37,484 bases of DNA, taken from assembly GCA_900316055.1 (NCBI GenBank), contig ONBK01000017.1, forward strand, positions 1-37,484, given 5' to 3'. The stretch is from an uncultured Bacteroidales bacterium. Lineage in GTDB: Bacteria; Bacteroidota; Bacteroidia; Bacteroidales; P3. This document shows positions 34,801 through 37,484 of the stretch, one piece after another (positions within the stretch are counted from its first letter, which is position 1; the number at the start of each line of letters is the position of its first letter). The notes beneath the pieces were generated by a model, which saw only the letters and a list, made by a program, of their open reading frames with translations, did not search any database and was not told the DNA's origin. The position numbers and the translations under genes were made by a program.

Positions 34801-37484
34801 CGCTTGTTCTTCAGCGGCAGCCAGACTGATGTAGGTTCACGCGAAAACATCCCCGGCAATGCGAAAATCACCGCCCCGAACGACACCACCATCGACAAGA
34901 CCTCCAACTATTCGATTGACTACTACCCCGGGACGCTGACGGTGACGGCCAACGACACCCTTATCAAGGTAATCCCCGCTGACGGCACCAAGGTGTACGA
35001 CGGCACGCCGCTGACGAAGACAGCGCACGAGGACTTCACGGTGACGGGCGTTCCCGATGGCCTCACCTGGACGGCCACCGCCGACGGCACGGTGACGAAC
35101 GTCACGCCGGGCGCAGGCGAAAAGGCGGTGAACGAGGTGACTTCCTTCCACATCTTCGATGCGGGAGGCAACGATGTAACCGAATATTTCACCAATATCG
35201 ATATAACCGCAAAAGGCACGCTGACGATTACGCCGAAACCGCTGACCATCACGGCGGCATCGGACACGATTGTGTACGACGGCACAGCGCTGACCAACAG
35301 TAGCTATACGCACACCGACCTTGTGGAAGGAGAAACAATAGAAAGTGTGACCGTGGCGGGCAGCCAGACCATTGCCGGCACCAGCGCCAATGTACCCAGC
35401 AACGCCGTTATCAAAACTGCCAACGACCAACTGTCAACTCCCAACTACGACATCACCTACGAGAACGGCACCTTAAAGGTGACGCAGAAACCCTTGACTA
35501 TCACGGCGGGAGATTCTTCCAAAGTCTATGACGGCAGTTTTTTGACCAATAACACCTACACGCACACCAACCTTTCCGCTGGCGACTCCCTCTGGAGCGT
35601 GACTATTGAGGGCAAAGCGTTGTATTTGGAGAGCAGCAATGTGCCGAGTGATGCGGTCATCAAAAATGCCGCGGGCGATATCGTGACGAATAGTTACGAC
35701 ATCACATACGTCAACGGCACCCTGAGGATCATCCCGACAAAACTGTACCTCACGGCGGGCGATTCCACCAAAGTCTATGACGGCACCGACCTCACCTGCC
35801 ACACTTACACCTGCACAGGCCTTATCGGGAACGACTCCATCGCCTTTAAGATGGGAAGCGTGCTGAGGTATGCAGATACGATTCCCAATGTGATCACCGA
35901 AATAACGATCTATAATCGCACTGTTGTTCCGGGTAAGGATACTCTTGTGACGAACGGCTATGATATCGAACGCCAGAATGGCACATTGGCGGTTACCAAG
36001 AAGGATTTGACCATCACAGCGGATAGTGACACCAAAGTGTATGACGGAACCCCCCTGAAAAAGAAATCTTATACCCACACTGAACTTGTTCCGGGCGATG
36101 CTATCAATGCAATAATTATAATGGGCAGTCAAACGGTGGCTGGATCTTCTGATAACGTGCCAGAGGGTGCACGCATAGATAATAACAATGATCCTGTAAC
36201 GGGAAGTTACAATATCACTTACCGTAACGGAACTTTGACGGTGACGCCGAAGCCCCTGACCATCACGGCGGACGGCGCCACCAAAGAGTATGACGGCACA
36301 CCCTTGACCAAAAACACGTACACCCACACGGCTCTTGTTGCGGGTGATTCCATCTGGAGTGTGACATTGACCGGCGACCAGACGTTGGTCGGCAACAGCA
36401 ACAATGTGCCGAGCGATGCGGTTATCAAGAACGACACCCTCTTGGACATCACGGATTGTTACCAGATTATCTACACCAATGGCACTTTGGAGATGACGCC
36501 GAACACCAGCGCCATCACGGTGGTGCCCGCCAGCGGCAGCAAGATCTACGACGGTACTTTGCTCACCAAGACGGCGCACTCTGACTTCACGGTGACGGGC
36601 GTTCCCACTGGCTTCACCTGGACTGCCACGGCCGACGGCACAGTGACGAACGTCGTCCCCGGTACCGGCGAGAAAGCCGTGAACGCGGTGACGGAATTCA
36701 AAATTCTCAACGCTGCGAACGAGGATGTGACCGACCAGTTCTCGAACATTACCACGAGTGCCACAGGCATGCTGACCATCACCCCGAAAGAGGTGACCCT
36801 TGCCAGCGGCAGCGCCACCCGTGAGTACAACGGCGCTGCGTTGACGAACAATGAGGTGTCGGGCATCAACGCCCACGGCCTGACGACAGAGACGGGCTGG
36901 GTGGACGGCGAAGGCGCCGCCTTCAGCTTCACAGCCAGCCAGCAGTATGTGGGTTCATGCACCAACGCCTTCGGCTATACGCTGAACGATAACACCACTG
37001 CATCCAACTATACTATTACCAAGAACGAAGGCACACTGGAGGTCACTGCCAGCACGACGGAACTGAATGTAACCTCCGCCTCCGGCAGCTGGACCTACGA
37101 CGGCGATGCCCACACCCAGTATGAATACACGGTGACCTACGGCACGGAGAGTTATCCCGTGACCATCACCGCACCTGCCACCACCGGCACGGCGACGCTC
37201 TCCACCGGCGATGTGGTGACGATTACACCTGCCGTCACGGCGACCATCACCCATGTGGCAGAGGGCGATGTGACCAACGCCTTCAGTTGGACGGTGGAAA
37301 ACAGCGACCAGTACAGCAACAAGACGACAACGCAAGGCTCGCTCTCCGTCACGACGGCCACCCTGGCCGTGACCACCGGCACAGCCAGCAAGGTCTATGA
37401 CGGAGATGCGCTGACGGCCACAGGCAGCATCAGCGGTTTTGTTACCCCGACGGGTGGCGCTCAGGAGACAGCCACCTTCACGGT
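25849..37484 (+). CDS. Giant multidomain adhesin-like surface protein, 3' end cut by window
   Basis: The frame is open from ATG 25849 to the last base, at least 3878 codons with no stop. N-terminus: hydrophobic segment at residues 4-24, a His-rich and KKKKSK stretch, then a second hydrophobic segment (about 57-76) ending GLMAQ like a signal cleavage site. Residues ~100-2050: four GLUG-type modules, each opened by W-x-P-(I/V)-G...GHxI and filled with repeats such as CYNRGDIT and VGGIVG, likely a beta-helix. Residues ~2205-2265: SprB-like repeat (LWTNSLTGDT, TAGYYSVTVTDS). About 2285-2460: YDG and YGD (MBG) domains; 2470-2840: HYR/Ig-like beta domains (VTDACGHT, VTDSCGNT). From ~2945: consecutive YDG repeats to the edge. 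SprB repeats are known from type IX-secreted motility adhesins. Function is inferred as attachment or surface structure; any C-terminal sorting domain is outside the window. Confidence 0.9.
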   Translation, partial: MTLKLIALTVLGAVVLTILAGMIVRAWRYRHNHHDEVYWPYNGPLHKKKKSKPGITTTLVTILTLSTLMWTNGLMAQSVTPDGTREHPYPIGDISTLISFAQCINNNQPFTFENGKFVFDIDGNIPAGGAGTYFEQTADIDMNSANWNIPIGKQDKGFEGTYLGGGHRIKHLTLTADNRALFCYSKGHISDLTIENPVFNGTFNCGGALATYVMGGAIDNCHVTGNDLVFSGKDCGALIGWVGQLSDYFKADSIRISNCSNRCHITSTYQQSNTNDQNSVAGVVAVINARHYVVTRCFNTGDITSTYRPKFQNDELCFAGVVGRGLLPNYPSEITYCYNRGDITAHCGYLGGVAGFFNDEAGISNSTRCAIDYCFNTGNITGECVLNSDDPAVHVVADSSLNVFSLGGVVAPGKTPTRYCFNTGNVTLTKHPHPKFNIWGDQGVAGVGSNAEHCFNVGEINNYEERNGRAAGVARDTAAFCLNAACVYDRNPKYTFSPHNIARIIIGDCFSDAQMSVDGQDGNLYPTSKIIGESSSAKWTLGDDWICEVGRYPRLKWTDTCDWARDIAKVACTPIILADTVTDIHHVKNGIRLTGCDSGVVWKAPEGNCLFVDPTLANTACSNNAIQPALQSSCGDFVTVAATLNGDTIKTVTLLRSVAMPHDTLTVDNLGDLKTLRDGVNTGKAFPYKSYVVPRYADGVTFKLTTDLDMQSERPWKPIGSVFSGSRFAGHFLGDGHTIDNLSLDDATPYIYKNANVGGLFGMLSGEVRDLTFTNLHADSTTIVAGAVCALMNGATIENCIVKGHIETSRFNNNYAISGTAGLAGASLTTRDQDFNFFCRDTIRNCVNYADIITHVGRGANIASHSVGGIIGHGGVVIDCANAGDISGGSECGYIGGIGGDMTSALRCFNTGRVTIAEAPQAIDYFVGGVVGKNDYDSTIMYCYNAGTVDGSDRSPVGGIVGYGAPRYCYMTNTVTGRGKYLGSIAGTVNPNTLHCYYDKQMSPLGGENGQDAPGRSLGLETTGMLDSVLQSSLGAPANWIFTPGLYPQLAISADVETQHVASLRAQLSRVSVMPVVLGPGQNWMSAHDSIPLRGCDEHHFWTKLQGCVTVDSCHVTVTDRDMGVIELAATIDSVPYRFVTLKFNMDEKHALVIKNAAQFDTMRMVINEGGYYHYSDSTFHTAIPANADSTDFVAIDDGGNERFFKLITDIDINDIKEEGHVRGWIPVGGFAGDCCAIYEGNPFKGTFDGGGHTIRHLTFQRYDNFHPTDFCDHHQGLFGTVDGGTVKNLRIAQSDTTLGNSSAFLCSVNKGGTLYHCEIDSCTLTIRYGASDAERHDHALLCAKNEGGTIDSCQVKNCVIAPDSSSEAFFYNIGGVCALNDRGVVSRCIAEHLSINDPRQEQGALQSVGGICGKNFHGQLQFGTIKNSQITLKMNLPHKFIGGICGLSGYDPVEDTDEQTYAHIPSVISDCNSDSTIINAYTHGDNDSTKSIMNIGGIVGSCQGRIIKLERCSTMENSRILAVADTVGGICGRFCGEGGESYCNTCGNNASVTGNDYVGGIVGLMSGAQLHEGNNQGEVHSLIDFEYNSGYYAGGIAGAVVGESSLFSCYNSGTVAADSSYVGGIAGALMGESNLFLCINHGDVSGFNQVGGLAGLILKDAWFEESSNSGLVRGIAQVGGLVGYLKSSTGNRCSNSHNYADTIHFSAMGGGVCGYAEDTTMLEGCSSVMILPYDTIIRIQNGDDLRLIRDNVNNGSNSYEGIVIVLDWDLNFLGNDWTPIGTPEHPFRGTFDGQDHTINFGIYNESNDYQGFFGYMQGTVKNVNFTQCSVIGRNYVGVIAGYCNGTISNCYSYREKVEGKKYVGGLVGMARYSEIQDCFNGNNIVGGQYVGGIVGDFVDSPDTARHPLSTDLYGGNVSRCYNYGMVRATGDTSHVGGIAGFTSAEVKHCYNSGIVDGKDFVGGLCGQLDGDNLHHCYNAGHVSATGNNKGAVCGSLNLQDIIYNCFYDRQMCTVQDNNASGYNTLKMTGTALRNALGTDYWSYHDNEYPTLKTTKKDSTYFRISVKPLLLPGNMPVDKVVQPFCGVTGNAPYSHVEWSRYGTATETVDTIHLADKDSITLLGCGVDTLKVSHPGYGFERLVPIVVAAREATVETVHTCGSSYKWNKNNQYYYETGFYTYGDNCDNKQALDLTITPVTITPTLINSTCETIPDGAVLVSVTGGPGNGFRYLWTNSLTGDTISNTPDLTNITAGYYSVTVTDSLFPTCEQTSPQQLFSSNTVKLTIKSCDASKTYDGTALTGNHYVVTEQGFEPDTLPADSFAILANGDTLRVTFDSNAVNAGTYENKFTYSISNGIDHSCHYNVDTIFGTLSITPRPATITVNDTSKTYGDTDPVFSGTVTGLVDGDSLGTIHYFRNDNSENVGNYPNILTASCTMPNPNYKVSVNEGDLTISCRDLLNKIDTANWPDDIENWNECYSPSNTDALPSADSIKNLILANNDTLQSTDFSVTTNDSTILADNNDWKWARTYTISISNPNYCDQASRVIYVSGGDQSAPVRSINDLWKYGTLYQDACLASFNIDLFFPKDQDLFDDCSQMTITHKDTNTGDDHYGWTIRRSYVVTDACGHTIYDTIEVSGRDQTPPVASNPEVKNNTLWADSAQCLCDSIHVINDFDDLVSLFGLSDECTGNDISLVSKTKTLKTGDRCADTVVVAYTVADPYGNSTTIYHAQFIQDTIGPTFEIVPHDTTLCVDPDGNYENTVTRVAAEITVTNLHDNCTKLQESFSVQSSMDTSRFDFHHPRGYRITQGESDNGVRHYKQLWTVTDSCGNTTYDSISIHVRPLPKITRITNREQNIIYGNAIREVWIYHQYSDLSITGLSGIGLDSLGCSVEHKKDQNNNEYDRVYGDSEFAVSNATFLVTANSHLGWGCSSVDSTFSITVEPRPIVITATNATKKYDGTPLTSNNYTCTTNDNEPALVHEDVISRLFFSGSQTDVGSRENIPGNAKITAPNDTTIDKTSNYSIDYYPGTLTVTANDTLIKVIPADGTKVYDGTPLTKTAHEDFTVTGVPDGLTWTATADGTVTNVTPGAGEKAVNEVTSFHIFDAGGNDVTEYFTNIDITAKGTLTITPKPLTITAASDTIVYDGTALTNSSYTHTDLVEGETIESVTVAGSQTIAGTSANVPSNAVIKTANDQLSTPNYDITYENGTLKVTQKPLTITAGDSSKVYDGSFLTNNTYTHTNLSAGDSLWSVTIEGKALYLESSNVPSDAVIKNAAGDIVTNSYDITYVNGTLRIIPTKLYLTAGDSTKVYDGTDLTCHTYTCTGLIGNDSIAFKMGSVLRYADTIPNVITEITIYNRTVVPGKDTLVTNGYDIERQNGTLAVTKKDLTITADSDTKVYDGTPLKKKSYTHTELVPGDAINAIIIMGSQTVAGSSDNVPEGARIDNNNDPVTGSYNITYRNGTLTVTPKPLTITADGATKEYDGTPLTKNTYTHTALVAGDSIWSVTLTGDQTLVGNSNNVPSDAVIKNDTLLDITDCYQIIYTNGTLEMTPNTSAITVVPASGSKIYDGTLLTKTAHSDFTVTGVPTGFTWTATADGTVTNVVPGTGEKAVNAVTEFKILNAANEDVTDQFSNITTSATGMLTITPKEVTLASGSATREYNGAALTNNEVSGINAHGLTTETGWVDGEGAAFSFTASQQYVGSCTNAFGYTLNDNTTASNYTITKNEGTLEVTASTTELNVTSASGSWTYDGDAHTQYEYTVTYGTESYPVTITAPATTGTATLSTGDVVTITPAVTATITHVAEGDVTNAFSWTVENSDQYSNKTTTQGSLSVTTATLAVTTGTASKVYDGDALTATGSISGFVTPTGGAQETATFT
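26284..31980 (+). repeat. Four GLUG-type super-modules in the giant protein
   Basis: Module openings are at residues ~146 (NIPIGKQDKGFEGTYLGGG), ~713 (KPIGSVFSGSRFAGHFLGDG), ~1224 (IPVGG ... FKGTFDGGGH) and ~1778 (TPIGTPEHPFRGTFDGQDH). Three module ends share a (Y/S)-D-x-Q-M motif then W and YP-L: near residues 509, 995 and 2006. Within modules the unit is C-(Y/F)-N-x-G followed by GG(I/L/V)(V/A/C)G every 20-60 residues. Confidence 0.8.
34681..37484 (+). repeat. YDG/MBG-type repeat array
   Basis: Eleven consecutive units, marked by (K/R/T)-x-Y-(D/N)-G: the Tyr codons are at 34714, 34996, 35275, 35527, 35776, 36040, 36289, 36547, 36826, 37096 and 37396. Spacing is 83-100 residues. Each unit ends with a strand like G-T-L-x-(V/I)-(T/I)-P-K. 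The array runs past the window edge. An earlier YDG unit is at 32728 and YGD-type units at about 33013 and 34414. Confidence 0.9.

Noticed and set aside
25849..37484. Polymorphic toxin or contact-dependent inhibition protein
   Set aside because: Giant repeat proteins can carry C-terminal toxins, but no toxin or immunity gene is visible because the C-terminus is outside the window; no claim possible.

Overview
The window looks like a chromosomal segment of a Bacteroidota member, most likely order Bacteroidales. The evidence is the rpsK-rpsD-rpoA-rplQ gene order, promoters of the Bacteroides type (-33 TTTG, -7 TAnnTTTG) instead of E. coli-type boxes, lack of clear Shine-Dalgarno sites, lipoproteins of the type xSC-EKDD, and proteins with marks of type IX secretion cargo (a C-terminal sorting-like tail on the CotH protein, a SprB-type repeat in the giant protein). 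Genus cannot be decided from this sequence alone.

Region 1 (1-2505, + strand) is the end of the alpha ribosomal operon: rpsK (5' end missing), rpsD, rpoA, rplQ, closed by a strong hairpin terminator. Region 2 (2522-10698, - strand) reads ribD, an unknown secreted protein, a YigZ/IMPACT protein, an SDR oxidoreductase, a PcrA/UvrD helicase, a CotH-family secreted protein and dtd. Several junctions are 4-base ATGA overlaps, so it is probably a single transcription unit or a few coupled ones. Region 3 (10699-11466) is a small AT-rich pocket holding a good + strand promoter, a candidate structured RNA with a pseudoknot, and a small lipoprotein gene with its terminator. Region 4 (11484-14842, - strand) is thyA, a mannose-1-phosphate guanylyltransferase and asnS.

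Region 5 is a Na/Pi-cotransporter/PhoU fusion (+), meeting tail-to-tail an RND efflux operon (- strand: adaptor, pump, TolC-like outer membrane factor). An AraC-type regulator is divergent from the efflux operon, and the spacer between them carries two operator-like repeats 50 bases apart. Region 6 (+) has a pyridoxal/pyridoxamine kinase preceded by an exact 4 x 8 bp tandem repeat, then a polytopic membrane protein with an AraC-type DNA-binding tail.

Region 7 (25849 to the window end, + strand) is one open frame of at least 3878 codons with no stop in the window. It encodes a giant composite surface protein: an unusual N-terminus with two hydrophobic segments, four large GLUG-type modules, one SprB-like repeat, HYR/Ig-like domains, and a run of at least a dozen YDG/MBG-type repeats that continues past the edge. 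This adhesin-like gene, the structured RNA and the spread of short purine-rich repeats in-frame inside conserved genes are the most notable items. No tRNA, rRNA, CRISPR array, transposase or integrase was found.
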